Positions 25,928-37,145 are shown, counted from the first letter of the stretch. The stretch: DNA of 64,000 nt from Saccharibacillus qingshengii (GCF_013185195.1 NZ_JAAZWC010000006.1:124001-188000); one strand, 5' to 3'. The notes: a model not told the origin generated them from the sequence alone. Program-made: numbers and translations.

Positions 25928-26830
25928 ATGGAAAACGTCAAAATCGATTCGGCCGGCCCGGTGCCAAGCCGCTCGGACGAAGCCAAGCGCCGCGTCCGCC
26001 AAGATAGCGGAATCAAGCCGGGGCGCGTCCTGCTGACCCTGCTGATGTCGGGATTCGCCCTGCTGATGATTATGCCTTTCGTCTGGATGATCGGCACTTC
26101 GTTCAAGTCGCCGGCCGAAGTGTTCGTCTACCCGGTCAAATGGATTCCGACCATCCTGAACTGGGAACATCATATCCGGGTCTGGACAGGTCCCGCAGGC
26201 TTCGCCACCTACTATCTCAACTCGCTGAAAATTTCGCTGATCAGCACAGTCGGAGCGGTGTTCCTCTCGTCCCTTGCCGCCTACGGCTTTGCCCGAATCA
26301 AGTTCAAAGGCCGCGAGCCGCTGTTTCTGCTGTATCTGTCGATGATGATGGTTCCGCCGCAGGTGCTGTTCGTGCCGAAATTCATCCTGTTCGATGCGAT
26401 CGGCATTTACAATACGCACCTTGCGCTGATTCTGCCCGGCATGTTTACGATCTTCGGCGTATTCATGATGCGGCAGTTCTTTCTCTCGGTGCCGGGCGAG
26501 ATTACCGAAGCGGCGTTTATCGACGGAGCGGGGCATTTTCGGATCTTCTTCCGGCTGATGCTGCCGCTCGCCAAGCCTGCGCTTGCGACGCTCGCCATCA
26601 TCGATTTCTCCTGGCACTGGAACGATTACGAGAATGCGCTGGTCTTCCTGCTCGACCGCAATCTGTTTACGGTCCCGTTGGGGCTCCAGAATTTCATTCT
26701 CGAGAACACCGTGGATTACAACGGAATGATGGCGGCGGCGACAGCCGGGATTGTGCCTATGCTGCTTGTCTTCGTGATCGGGCAGCGCTACATCATTCAG
26801 GGTGTGGCGGGAAGCTCAGTCAAGGGGTGA
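25928..26830 (+). CDS. Sugar ABC transporter permease (MalG/LacG-like)
   Basis: A 300-residue membrane protein with six helices, the partner of the preceding permease. The N-terminus is a ~35-residue cytoplasmic tail. The EAA loop reads ITEAAFIDGAGHFRIFFRLM (about residue 195). An AAAAGGAGG site precedes the ATG. A terminator at 26878-26908 ends the operon. The sugar is not identifiable; regulation by the upstream kinase/regulator pair is inferred from order. Confidence 0.92.
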   Translation: MENVKIDSAGPVPSRSDEAKRRVRQDSGIKPGRVLLTLLMSGFALLMIMPFVWMIGTSFKSPAEVFVYPVKWIPTILNWEHHIRVWTGPAGFATYYLNSLKISLISTVGAVFLSSLAAYGFARIKFKGREPLFLLYLSMMMVPPQVLFVPKFILFDAIGIYNTHLALILPGMFTIFGVFMMRQFFLSVPGEITEAAFIDGAGHFRIFFRLMLPLAKPALATLAIIDFSWHWNDYENALVFLLDRNLFTVPLGLQNFILENTVDYNGMMAAATAGIVPMLLVFVIGQRYIIQGVAGSSVKG

Positions 26831-26877
26831 CCCAATCCTCCCTGCCGCAAAAGGAAATCTGAACGCCGTAACAGCCC

Positions 26878-26908
26878 AACGCCGAAGCTGACGCTTTCGG
26901 CGTTTTTT
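26878..26908 (+). terminator. Terminator of the sugar ABC operon
   Basis: A 12-bp stem (26878-26888 with 26893-26904) with a 4-base loop is followed by a T-run. Confidence 0.88.
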
Positions 26909-26974
26909 GTTAGGATAGAAGCTGTAAGGGAGCCCGGCACGCAGCGGGACAAGGCCGAAAGAGAGAACGGGAAC

Positions 26975-27994
26975 ATGAACGAGAGAGCGCAGCCTCATCA
27001 ACCGAACAGTCAAACAAACCGGACAAGCGAACGGGAACCGCGCAGCGTCCTGCCGGAACCGGCGGACAGCCTGCAGCTGGTCAACCGGGGGATTCCGGGC
27101 GGGACCGAGACGCTAGGGACGATCGAACGCGTGCTGGAAGAAGTGGAACGCCGTCTGGCGGACAAAATCGTACTCGACGAACTGGCGGAGCATGCCTACT
27201 TGTCGAAGTTCCATCTGCACCGCTTGATGCGCGCGGCCACAGGGCTTCCGCTGATGGAATATATTCGGACCCGCAAGCTGTCGGCCAGCGCGCATGCCCT
27301 ATTGGAAGCGGGAGAAGGCCGAACGGTGCTGGATACGGCGCTGGCGTACGGTTTCGATCACGAACAGTCGTATATCCGCGCGTTCAAACGGCAGTTCGGC
27401 GTGACGCCCGCCCAGTTTCGCCGGGGCACCGAAGAGATCCGGCTGGTGGAGCGCTTCGATCCGTCGGTACTCAAGGAAATCCGCCAAGGCATCGTATTTG
27501 AGCCGACGTTCGTCATGAAGCCGCGCAGTTTGTATGCCGGACGCAAAGCGAATATTCCGATCGCGGAAAATTTCGAGCGTTATACGGCGAATGCGCACGG
27601 CGTAAACTTTTTCTACGGAGAGTATGCGAAGATTCCGAATAAAGTGAAGCCCGGCGTCTATATCGGACTGACGCTGTATCCGCCGGAGTGCAGCCCGAAA
27701 ACGACGGATTATCTGACGTCCGCCGAAGTGTATTCGCTGGAAGGCCTCGCGCCGGAGTGGGACACCGCCGAGATTCCGGCCGGCAAATACGCGGTATTCA
27801 AATATATCGGCCGTTTTCATCCGGAGCATCTGACCATCTTGCAGCTGAACGAGATCTGGAATTACATGGACGAATGGATTCTGAACTCGCCGTACGAGCA
27901 GGCTCACGGCCATCACTTCGAATATATCGATATTGCGCTGGCACGTGCCGATTACTGCGAAGCGGACTTGTATGTGCCGATCCGGGACCTCTAA
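26975..27994 (+). CDS. AraC regulator fused to a GyrI-like effector domain
   Basis: A 339-residue soluble protein. An AraC-type double HTH (~45-145; LDELAEHAYLSKFHLHRLMR and VLDTALAYGFDHEQSYIRAF) is followed by a C-terminal GyrI/SbmC-like ligand-binding domain (~175-335) ending LEEADLYVP-like (CEADLYVPIRDL). The arrangement resembles Rob/BmrR-class multidrug sensors and YdeE-type regulators: the C-terminal domain binds hydrophobic or cationic drugs and the HTH activates export or metabolism genes. The N-terminal ~40 residues are polar and low-complexity. The site before the ATG is weak (GAGAGAACGG). The target is unknown; no pump is adjacent except the MFS gene 0.9 kb downstream. Confidence 0.82.
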   Translation: MNERAQPHQPNSQTNRTSEREPRSVLPEPADSLQLVNRGIPGGTETLGTIERVLEEVERRLADKIVLDELAEHAYLSKFHLHRLMRAATGLPLMEYIRTRKLSASAHALLEAGEGRTVLDTALAYGFDHEQSYIRAFKRQFGVTPAQFRRGTEEIRLVERFDPSVLKEIRQGIVFEPTFVMKPRSLYAGRKANIPIAENFERYTANAHGVNFFYGEYAKIPNKVKPGVYIGLTLYPPECSPKTTDYLTSAEVYSLEGLAPEWDTAEIPAGKYAVFKYIGRFHPEHLTILQLNEIWNYMDEWILNSPYEQAHGHHFEYIDIALARADYCEADLYVPIRDL

Positions 27995-28195
27995 GCCGCA
28001 GGCGGGAAGCGGCTGGCATTAGGCGGATTCGGCACGGGTAAATGAAGGATTCGACATTTTTCTCATCGATTTCTAATGTGCGGAACTGAAACCTCATCCG
28101 GTCATGCGGAGTATGTAACGCAAACAGACGCGAATCCCCGCCGCCGCTGCGCGGCGAGGCGGAAAGGTTCGCGCAACGAGGAGAGTGCATGCACC

Positions 28196-28639
28196 ATGAA
28201 GAAGATCATCTTGGCCCTGACCCTGTTCGCCGTTCCGCTTGCGGGCTGCTCGGCCGTCGAAGAAGTGAACCGTTCCGTCGGCTATACGAGCGACGCCGTC
28301 GCTTATATCAACGATGCGTCGCAGTGGGCGCAGGATATTCCGCAGCTGGCGCAGAATGCGGTCAACGATCCGCAGGCCCAGGAGAAATTGTCGCAGGAGC
28401 TGGATCAGGTGCAGCAGAGTATCGCCGATTTCGGCAAGACTGAGGTACCGGGATTTGCGCAGGGACTGCATGAACAGCTCACCGGCTATAACGCCAGCCT
28501 GAATACGCAGGTGGACGAACTGCAGCAGCGGATCGAAGCGGGCGAGTTCACGCCGGAACTGCTGCAGAATTCCGAAGTGATGCAGACCATCCAGAATATC
28601 CAGGGATTGATGGATCAATTCCAGCAGTTGGGGCAGTAA
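28196..28639 (+). CDS. DUF6376-type lipoprotein
   Basis: A 147-residue exported lipoprotein. The signal peptide MKKIILALTLFAVPLAGC has a clear lipobox with Cys18. The mature part is Gln/Glu-rich and predicted helical (SAVEEVNRSVGYTSDAVAYI, QEKLSQELDQVQQSIADFG). Length, the paired helices and the SAVEEVN start match the Bacillus/Paenibacillus DUF6376 lipoproteins, whose function is unknown. The ATG at 28196 has a GAGGAG site; an earlier ATG at 28189 is out of frame. It is a single gene with its own terminator. Confidence 0.75.
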   Translation: MKKIILALTLFAVPLAGCSAVEEVNRSVGYTSDAVAYINDASQWAQDIPQLAQNAVNDPQAQEKLSQELDQVQQSIADFGKTEVPGFAQGLHEQLTGYNASLNTQVDELQQRIEAGEFTPELLQNSEVMQTIQNIQGLMDQFQQLGQ

Positions 28640-28646
28640 CATCCGG

Positions 28647-28678
28647 CCGGGTTCCGCGATAGGCGGAATCCGGTTTTT
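28647..28678 (+). terminator. Terminator of the DUF6376 gene
   Basis: An 11-bp stem with one G-U pair (28647-28657 with 28663-28673) is followed by five Ts. Confidence 0.82.
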
Positions 28679-28772
28679 GCGTATGCGTTTTGTTATGAAA
28701 GGTTTTTTTGCAAGTCATAAAGTTTATTGCGGTATTTTCTTGAAAACCCCTGTACGAGTCATTTATTTTCGG

Positions 28773-28849
28773 TATAATCTTTCATGTAAACCGTTTTCGT
28801 AATCGGAAAGCCTAACGCCTAGCGGATCAAGCGGCCAAGCCGCTTCCGC
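28773..28849 (+). promoter_or_regulatory. -10 box and leader hairpin upstream of the MFS gene
   Basis: TATAAT at 28773-28778 is a good -10 box with no good -35. The leader then has a hairpin (28829-28835 with 28839-28845, extended by 28822-28826 with 28845-28849) bracketed by two CCTAACGC copies (28811 and 28849). Role unknown; it matches no riboswitch I recognise. Confidence 0.4.
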
Positions 28850-28891
28850 CTAACGCGTGTACGGATACAGGGAAGGAGGATTGAATACCGT

Positions 28892-30160
28892 TTGAAAAAG
28901 CTCGTCTGGATGGGCAGCCTGTTCTATCTGCTCATGGGATTCATCAAAGTTACCGTCGCTTCGATCATCACCGTCCTGCTGCCGCTCTACGATCGCGTCT
29001 ATACGGACGCGGGCGCACTGATTTTTATCGAATTCGGCGCTTCGATCTTCGGTATGCTGATCCAGCCGTGGCTGGCGAACCGCATGTCCAAAAAAGCGAT
29101 GCTGCATATCGGCGCATGGGGCGTGGCGGCTTCCTACCTGATGATCGCGTTCCTGCCGTCTTGGCCGCTTCTGCTCGCCGGATTCGCCGCCGCCGGATTC
29201 CTCGGAGGCATTATCGAATCGGTGATTGCGGCCGTCATCTTGGAAGGACTGCAGTCCAATGCGGCGATTGCCATGAGCCGCCTCGAAGTCGCTTTCGGCG
29301 TCGGCTCGCTGCTGCTGCCGCTGACTATCGGCATGCTGATCGTCGGCGGGTTGTGGAATTACGCCTTGTTCGGCATTGCGGCTTACTGCGTCTTCTTGTC
29401 CGTGTTCCTGCGCTTCACCCGCTTCGGCGACGCGGAACCTCTGTTCCGGCCGGCACATCAGAACGAAGTGCCCAACGCGGTTCCGGCCGGTGCCGCTTCA
29501 TCCGGCCCGGTCGGGGCGGTCGTGGCCGCCGCGGCGACCAACCATCCGTCGGCACGCCTCAAGCGGGTTCTGCGCTCGCCGGGTGCGCTGATGCTTCCGG
29601 CTTTCGTTCTGCTGTTCTTCTTCTACGGCGCTACGGATATCGGACTGGTCAATTACCTGCCTTCGCTGATGCTGGAGACGGGCATGGCCGACGCCGCAAC
29701 CGCCCCGATCAGTGTGACCGTGTTCTGGGGAGCGATGATCGCAGGGCGGATGTTCGCGGGTTACGAAGCCGAGAAACTGGGCTACCGCAAATATCTGTTT
29801 ATCCATTGGGGCGGCATGATCGTGCTGCTGTCGCTGTTTGCGCTCAACCGCAGCGCGGCGGTCGGCTACGTCTTGATCGTCCTGCTCGGCCTGACGCTGT
29901 CCGGATTGTATGTCGTGACGCTTGTGTATGCCAAGACGCTGATGCCGCGCAATATCGCGCGCAATACCAGCATTCTGATGGCGGGCTGCGCCGTCGGCGG
30001 CGGATTGTTCTCCGTTACGGCCGGCCGCATGCTCGACGCGCTGCCGCCGTCCTACGTGCAGTGGACGATGGCGGGAATCGCGCTGCTGAGTCTGCTGGTC
30101 TACGTGTTCTACGCCAAGGAACGCCGGGCGGAGGCGGCTTCGGAACTGGCGCAGGCTTAA
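28892..30160 (+). CDS. MFS transporter
   Basis: A 422-residue membrane protein with about 12 hydrophobic helices and a ~35-residue polar central loop (residues ~180-220). The pattern GSLFYLLMGFIKVTVASIITVLLP and the A-like motif after helix 2 (QPWLANRMSKKAML) place it in the major facilitator superfamily, closest in feel to the fucose-permease/FHS group. The substrate is unknown. It starts with TTG at 28892, since no in-frame ATG fits and a GAAGGAGG site lies about 11 bases upstream. It ends at the terminator at 30214-30249. Confidence 0.82.
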   Translation: MKKLVWMGSLFYLLMGFIKVTVASIITVLLPLYDRVYTDAGALIFIEFGASIFGMLIQPWLANRMSKKAMLHIGAWGVAASYLMIAFLPSWPLLLAGFAAAGFLGGIIESVIAAVILEGLQSNAAIAMSRLEVAFGVGSLLLPLTIGMLIVGGLWNYALFGIAAYCVFLSVFLRFTRFGDAEPLFRPAHQNEVPNAVPAGAASSGPVGAVVAAAATNHPSARLKRVLRSPGALMLPAFVLLFFFYGATDIGLVNYLPSLMLETGMADAATAPISVTVFWGAMIAGRMFAGYEAEKLGYRKYLFIHWGGMIVLLSLFALNRSAAVGYVLIVLLGLTLSGLYVVTLVYAKTLMPRNIARNTSILMAGCAVGGGLFSVTAGRMLDALPPSYVQWTMAGIALLSLLVYVFYAKERRAEAASELAQA

Positions 30161-30213
30161 TCCGGCGTGTGCCGCAGTGATCGTACGGATTGCGTTTCAA
30201 ACGAACGCGCATC

Positions 30214-30249
30214 AAGCCGTTTTGTCTTTCGGGACAAGGCGGCTTTTTT
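30214..30249 (+). terminator. Terminator of the MFS gene
   Basis: A stem of about 12 bp (30214-30226 with 30232-30244, one mismatch) is followed by six Ts. Confidence 0.85.
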
Positions 30250-30311
30250 GCTGCCGGCGTATTTCTTATAATGAACAGAGAGACCTGAGTCGGAAAGGGG
30301 TGCTTGAGCAT

Positions 30312-30595
30312 ATGGATTATTATTTTCTGGAATCGCAGTATCCCCGCAGCGGATTTATCAGCGGGGGTACGAACGCTCGGACTACGGACGCAAAGCGGTG
30401 ATCGCCGCTTCCGTGCATCAGACGTCCCGTAAGCCGGTTAAATTCCTTTTCAAACTTGTTCTTGATCCCAAGAAAATTGGCGGACACGAATTTTTCCTGC
30501 TGGATCATGTCAATACGTTAAAATTGATCATCTCCGGCGACTTGTACGAGCTATCCCGAAAGCACAAGTTGAACCTGCGTGTGAGCCCAATATAA
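30312..30595 (+). pseudogene. Small gene, apparently frameshifted; family not recognised
   Basis: An ATG at 30312 with an AAAGGGG site begins MDYYFLESQYPRSGF and reads to a stop at 30401. From about 30359 the +2 frame is open and continues to 30595 with a protein-like sequence (YERSDYGRKAVIAASV, then KPVKFLFKLVLDPKKIGG and HEFFLLDHVNTLKL). The two parts look like one ~94-residue protein split by an indel near 30340-30370. I cannot name the family. The MDYYFLE start is reminiscent of small immunity-type proteins, which is a weak impression only. The rest of the 30161-30771 gap has a terminator and nothing else I can support. Confidence 0.4.
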
Positions 30596-30771
30596 ATTTA
30601 TACTACTAAAATTCAAAATAATTCGTCATCCCCATACCCCTCGCTGCCGCTCTGCGTTACAATGAGGGAATGATTCAAAGGCAAACGGACGTGTTAAGCA
30701 TAAAACAATCGCATCCGCGGAACTTTTTCCCGGTCCGTACCTACAAAATTCAGGCGATAGCGGAGGTCGAC

Positions 30772-31569
30772 ATGGAAACAGAAGCTCTTAGAAACGTAGA
30801 GTTATTGGCACTCAAAAAGCACAAGATTTACAAGCAAAGCGTCGTCCGCTATATCCTGCGCTCTATTCTGGCCAGTATGTTTATCGGCTTCGGCGTTATC
30901 GTGGCTTTCCGCGCGGGCAGCTTCTTCTACCTGGTGGAGTCGCCGATGGCTTATCCGATGGCGGCGATCGCGTTCGGGGCGGCAATCATTCTGATCTCGT
31001 ACGGAGGCGGCGACCTGTTTACGGGCAATACGTTCTATTACACGTACGCCGCGCTGCGCAAAAAGATGAAATGGACCGAAGTCTTCAAGCTGTGGGGCAT
31101 GAGCTATGCGGGCAACCTGATGGGAGCAGCACTGTTCGCGGGATTCATTTTCCTGACGGGGCTGTTCGCTTCGCCGGATATCAACGCCTTCCTGCTCAAC
31201 GTCGTTCAGCACAAGATGGAAGCGCCGACGAGCCAGCTGTTCTTCCGCGCGATTTTGTGTAACTGGCTCGTCTGTATGGCGTTCTTCGTGCCGATGTTCA
31301 TGAAAGAAAACGGAGCGAAAATGTTCGCGATGATGCTGTTCGTCTTCTGCTTCTTCATCTCGGGCTACGAGCACAGTATCGCCAACATGTGTACATTCGC
31401 GATCGCGCTTGTCGTCGAGCATCCGGCCGAAATCTCCATGGCGGGCGTCGTGCACAATCTGGTTCCGGTGACGCTCGGCAATCTGGTCGGCGGCGCCGGA
31501 CTGATGGGCTTCATGTACTTCTACGTCAACAAGCCTTTCCTGAACGAAGAAGATGCGGGCAAGCACTGA
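30772..31569 (+). CDS. Formate/nitrite transporter (FNT) family channel
   Basis: A 265-residue membrane protein with six helices. I chose the ATG at 30772 because a GGAGG site precedes it; an upstream in-frame start at 30670 has no such site. FNT landmarks are visible: GGGDLFTGNTFYYTYAAL (helix 2 region), NLMGAALFAG, CNWLVCMAFF and GYEHSIANM with the conserved pore histidine. It moves formate, nitrite or a related small anion across the membrane. No formate lyase or nitrite reductase is adjacent, so the substrate is open. It ends at a bidirectional terminator. Confidence 0.9.
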   Translation: METEALRNVELLALKKHKIYKQSVVRYILRSILASMFIGFGVIVAFRAGSFFYLVESPMAYPMAAIAFGAAIILISYGGGDLFTGNTFYYTYAALRKKMKWTEVFKLWGMSYAGNLMGAALFAGFIFLTGLFASPDINAFLLNVVQHKMEAPTSQLFFRAILCNWLVCMAFFVPMFMKENGAKMFAMMLFVFCFFISGYEHSIANMCTFAIALVVEHPAEISMAGVVHNLVPVTLGNLVGGAGLMGFMYFYVNKPFLNEEDAGKH

Positions 31570-31615
31570 TTACAGTCTGTCTGTGAAATGGATGTACGGA
31601 AATACAGCACGCAAA

Positions 31616-31649
31616 AAAACGACAGGCCGGTTAACCGGTCTGTCGTTTT
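31616..31649. terminator. Bidirectional terminator between the FNT gene and the subtilase gene
   Basis: A stem of about 15 bp with one G-U pair (31616-31630 with 31635-31649) and a TTAA loop, with A-run and T-run flanks, sits between convergent genes. Confidence 0.9.
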
Positions 31650-31712
31650 GTTTTTCAGACCAAAATGCGGCTGGACCAAGCCGGAATCTTCTAGTTTGAA
31701 GCCCTGCGAACG

Positions 31713-33926
31713 TTATTTCAAGCCGCCTGTGCTGCTTTCAGTCAGATTTTTAACGAATTGAAGAGCTTCCGCCCGGGTGAGCGTCCGGCTTCCGTTAAAC
31801 GAAGCGACCGTCTTCTCGGTTTTGCTGCTGCCTTTGGCAATGCCTACAGACAGAACATAACGGATTGCCTCGTTGCCCGTAAGGCTTGAGCCATTGGCCG
31901 CTGCCAGCATTTCAACGACTTGAACACGCATCAGATTCTGGCTGCGGGCCGTTTTGGACGTATAGCCTTTAAGCGGCAGATTCAACTGCTTGGCACGCTC
32001 ATAGTACGTATTCGACCATGTTCCTGCCGCGGCGTTTTTAATTTGGGGTTCGAACGCGCGAATCAGGATCGCAAGGAATTCGGCTTCGGTTACGGTCGCG
32101 TTTGGTTTGAGTTGGCCGCTGCCATACCCTTTGACCAGACCGCGTTCATAAGCCCAAGCGACTGTCTCACGGCCCCAGAATGTCGGAGCGACATCGGTGA
32201 AAGGCAGAGCGACAGGGGCTTTGACCGTTGTCGCCGGAGCAGGGGTTACGATTGGTTTGGTCGGAACCGCGGCCGGAGCCGACACGACTGGAGCAGGTGC
32301 TACGCCACCGTCACCACCACCACCCGAAGGAATCTGTGCGCTGCCTCCCGAAGGGGCCGGCGTCACGGTGACAGGAGCTTGAACAACGGCAGGTGGAGCA
32401 TCCGGAGTCGGAACGGGTTCACTCAAGGTCGGTTGAACCGGAGTCTGAGCTATTTCGTTTTCAGCCGGAAGAAGTTGTGTTCTTCCGGAAACGGTAACGC
32501 CCAACGATTCGTTGCCAGCGGTATCCACTGTGGTGAGACGGAACTGATAAGCGGTATCGGGAGTCAGGTTTGTCGCTTGATAAGTGACGCCTGTTACAGT
32601 AGTCGGCTGGATCGAAGATCCGTTATATACGCGAACTTCTTTGAAATCGTAATCGGCAGGAAGCGTCCAGCCCAGTGTCAGGCTATCCGAAGTGGAGGAG
32701 ATAACGTCTGCGCCGCTTACTTCATTCGTTGCCTTCGTATCAGTTGTCGACTTAAACGTCACGAAACCTTCTCCAAACAAGCGATCGCGGCCAGAATCTC
32801 CGAGATCCACCGTGTAATCTTTCAACAGTTGGCGCAGAACGTCAGGAGAGGCGGAAGGGTTTTTCTCCTTGAGCAGAGCCAGTTCGCCGGCGATATGGGG
32901 AGCCGCTTGCGAAGTCCCGCTCATTCCGCGATAAGAATAACCGAGAGCAGCCGGATACGTCGATGCGATCGCCACGCCGGGAGCGGAAAAGTCTACTCGC
33001 GGTCCGGCCGACGAGAAGGCTGCATGATCCAAATTCGGGTCAACTGCGGCTACCGAAATAACACTCTCATATTTGGCCGGATAGTTGACCGTATCTTCAT
33101 TGATGTTCGAAGCCGTTCCGCTGTTGCCGGCGGAAGCGACGACCACGATCCCTTTATTGTAGGCTTTATCGACCATATCGTGCAGAGCTTTCGAATCATC
33201 GGGAGTACCGAGCGAGAGGTTGATGATATTCATATCGTTCTGGATTGCCCAGTCCAAGCCTTCCAGCACATCTTGGAGCGTACCGGTGCCGCCCGAATCC
33301 AATACTTTAACGCCGTAGAGAGAAATGCCGGGAGCAACACCAGTGACCAGGCCTTTTCCGCTGTCGGCTGCGATAATGCCGGCAACATGCGTGCCGTGGC
33401 CGTTATCGTCCGCGTAGTCAGAGTTTGTGCCGGGTCCGACGGAGGACATGCCGCCTGCGATCTTCAACTCCGGATGAGGAGAAATACCGGAATCGATAAC
33501 GGCGACCTTGACGCCCTGCCCGGTAAAGCCCTGCTGCCACATCATATTAGGGGCAACGGCTTGATAGTTCCAACGCGACTGTTCATCGAAGTTTGCGGAA
33601 GGAGTTGTACTCATTTCTTCAACGTTGGTCGTCCGAAACGAAATATTGCGTTCGATATAGGCGATATCCGGATTCTGCGCGAGATCTTGGAGTTCTTCCG
33701 GACTGACGGCGGCCGACACGGCGGGAACCGTCTCGAATTCGTGCCGGATTTCTTCGCTTTGTTCGAGGGCGGCGTCTTTGCCGTCTTCGTTTTTATAGAC
33801 AATCACGACTTCCTGATCGGGGCCGTCTGCGGCAAAAGCCGTTGGAGTCGACGGTGTACCCGACGGAGCCAGTAAAGGCAGAACGAGCAGGGAAGACAGC
33901 GCGACAGACAGATGCTTTTTATTCAT
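31713..33926 (-). CDS. Secreted S8 (subtilisin-like) protease with FN3 and SLH domains
   Basis: A 737-residue cell-surface protein. Order: signal peptide (~1-32), I9-type propeptide (~37-95), S8 catalytic domain (~115-395), fibronectin type III domain (~415-490), Pro/Gly/Ala linker (~495-575) and SLH repeats (~575-735, including FTDVAPTFWGRETVAWA and RGLVKGYGSGQLKPNATVT). Triad: Asp145 (VIDSGIS), His177 (NGHGTHVAG) and Ser339 (GMSGTSQAAPH), with oxyanion Asn268 (SAGNSG). It should be secreted, self-processed and held on the cell wall by the SLH domain. GGGAGG precedes the ATG. It is divergent from iolE but functionally unrelated. Confidence 0.93.
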   Translation of the reverse strand: MNKKHLSVALSSLLVLPLLAPSGTPSTPTAFAADGPDQEVVIVYKNEDGKDAALEQSEEIRHEFETVPAVSAAVSPEELQDLAQNPDIAYIERNISFRTTNVEEMSTTPSANFDEQSRWNYQAVAPNMMWQQGFTGQGVKVAVIDSGISPHPELKIAGGMSSVGPGTNSDYADDNGHGTHVAGIIAADSGKGLVTGVAPGISLYGVKVLDSGGTGTLQDVLEGLDWAIQNDMNIINLSLGTPDDSKALHDMVDKAYNKGIVVVASAGNSGTASNINEDTVNYPAKYESVISVAAVDPNLDHAAFSSAGPRVDFSAPGVAIASTYPAALGYSYRGMSGTSQAAPHIAGELALLKEKNPSASPDVLRQLLKDYTVDLGDSGRDRLFGEGFVTFKSTTDTKATNEVSGADVISSTSDSLTLGWTLPADYDFKEVRVYNGSSIQPTTVTGVTYQATNLTPDTAYQFRLTTVDTAGNESLGVTVSGRTQLLPAENEIAQTPVQPTLSEPVPTPDAPPAVVQAPVTVTPAPSGGSAQIPSGGGGDGGVAPAPVVSAPAAVPTKPIVTPAPATTVKAPVALPFTDVAPTFWGRETVAWAYERGLVKGYGSGQLKPNATVTEAEFLAILIRAFEPQIKNAAAGTWSNTYYERAKQLNLPLKGYTSKTARSQNLMRVQVVEMLAAANGSSLTGNEAIRYVLSVGIAKGSSKTEKTVASFNGSRTLTRAEALQFVKNLTESSTGGLK

Positions 33927-34091
33927 GGATGAGGTTCCTCCCTAATCTTGGATAGATAAGCGGTTATGCCGCCGGTCGGCGTGCACGTCCGCAAGTTGAG
34001 CTATCTCTACGTATCGGCACGCAATCCCGATGAGCTTAGAGGAGATTAGGATTTGAGGCAAAAATGTAGCAGATTGCAGAAAGGAGTTGAC

Positions 34092-34105
34092 TGAAAGCGC
34101 TTTTA
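34092..34105. promoter_or_regulatory. cre (CcpA) site in the iolE promoter region
   Basis: TGAAAGCGCTTTTA matches the cre consensus TGWAARCGYTWWCW at 13 of 14 positions. It lies immediately after a -35-like TTGACT (34087-34092) and before TATAAT (34115-34120); the spacer is long at 22. Catabolite repression of the iolEG transcript is the likely effect. Confidence 0.7.
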
Positions 34106-34126
34106 ACCGTACTGTATAATCACATA

Positions 34127-34148
34127 TGACCAAAAGTTAATCAATACA
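34127..34148 (+). promoter_or_regulatory. Tandem IolR operators upstream of iolE
   Basis: Two abutting 11-mers: TGACCAAAAGT (34127-34137) matches the Bacillus IolR consensus WRAYCAADARD exactly, and TAATCAATACA (34138-34148) misses one position. They lie just after the -10 box, where a bound repressor would block transcription. Confidence 0.75.
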
Positions 34149-34195
34149 TCACAGAATCATTCGAAACATTCAACCTATCGCAAAGGGGAAAGGTT

Positions 34196-36147
<1,952 letters not shown>

Positions 36148-36246
36148 GCCAGGGGCAGCTGTCTGCCTGATCCGGCAGGGAACGCTGCGCGGCGCGGCGC
36201 CGGATACGCCGCTGCAGCGTTTCCCGGGAAATAAGCCGTACATACC

Positions 36247-36290
36247 AAAACGTTCCGATTTCCCGTTGGGGAGAATCGGAACGTTTTTTT
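36247..36290. terminator. Bidirectional terminator between iolG and iolR
   Basis: A 14-bp perfect stem (36247-36260 with 36274-36287) with a 13-base loop, A-run and T-run flanks. Confidence 0.88.
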
Positions 36291-36354
36291 GTTTTTGGCG
36301 AAGTCGGAATAGAAGGCGGCGTCTGTTCCTGTAGAAGAGGCAGACGCCATGGAT

Positions 36355-37104
36355 TCACGCCTGCCGCAGCGCGATTCCATAGGTCCGGCAGTAATCCGCA
36401 TACTCCGGAGGCAGTTCCCGGGAAGTGACGAGAACGTCGAGATCCGGAAAGTCGGCGTACGTCAGCAGGGTCGAACGGCCGAATTTGCTGGAATCCGCCA
36501 ACAGAATCAGCTGCTCCGCCCGGCCGGCGACCGATTTCTTGATTTCGTGTTCCAGCAGATCGGAATTGGTCAGCCCGTGCACCAGATTGACGCCGGTAGC
36601 GGACATGAATGCTTTGTTGACGTTGTATTTCTCAAGCGTCCGCAGATCGTCCACGCCGACAAAAGACCGTGTACTGCGTTTGTAGGTGCTCCCTACGACC
36701 AGCAGATGGACATTCGGCATGGCCGAAGCGCCGTTGATGACATCCAGGCTGTTGGTCAGGATCGTCAGATGCTTGTCGGGATCCAGAAAATCGATCAGAT
36801 TGCGCGTGGTAGTACCGGAATCGATAAAGATCAAATCGTTCTCTTCCACATACTCCGCGGCCAGGCGTCCGATCTCCGCTTTCTCGGTCCGGTATTCGAT
36901 GTTCCGGTTTTCGAACGAAATGAGCTTTTCGGCCGAGACGACGCCTCCATAGACTTTTTCGATCGAGCCGCTTTGCAGAATTTGATTGATATCGCGGCGG
37001 ATCGTGTTTTTGGATACGTCGAAGACGAGGCACAATTCGTCCAGCGTTACGTTTTTGCGGTCATGAATATAGTGTTCGATCTCCTGAAGCCGTCGGACTT
37101 TCAT
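36355..37104 (-). CDS. iolR: Inositol operon repressor IolR (DeoR family)
   Basis: A 249-residue DeoR-type repressor. The N-terminal winged helix contains LDELCLVFDVSKNTIRRDIN, followed by EKVYGGVVS, the sugar-phosphate sensing domain with FIDSGTTTRNLIDFL and the C-terminal KKSVAGRAEQLILLADSSKF. The sequence closely resembles Bacillus IolR across its length. The inducer there is 2-deoxy-5-keto-D-gluconate 6-phosphate. I chose the ATG at 37104: AGGAG is spaced 7 bases from it but abuts the in-frame ATG at 37110. Tandem operators at 37146-37167 imply autoregulation. It is convergent with iolG and divergent from iolA. Confidence 0.93.
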   Translation of the reverse strand: MKVRRLQEIEHYIHDRKNVTLDELCLVFDVSKNTIRRDINQILQSGSIEKVYGGVVSAEKLISFENRNIEYRTEKAEIGRLAAEYVEENDLIFIDSGTTTRNLIDFLDPDKHLTILTNSLDVINGASAMPNVHLLVVGSTYKRSTRSFVGVDDLRTLEKYNVNKAFMSATGVNLVHGLTNSDLLEHEIKKSVAGRAEQLILLADSSKFGRSTLLTYADFPDLDVLVTSRELPPEYADYCRTYGIALRQA

Positions 37105-37145
37105 AGGCATTCTCCTGTACGGTTGATACGCAAAATTATAAATAA

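Noticed and set aside
28680-28891. Possible riboswitch in the MFS leader
   Set aside because: The hairpin between CCTAACGC repeats matches no riboswitch class I know.
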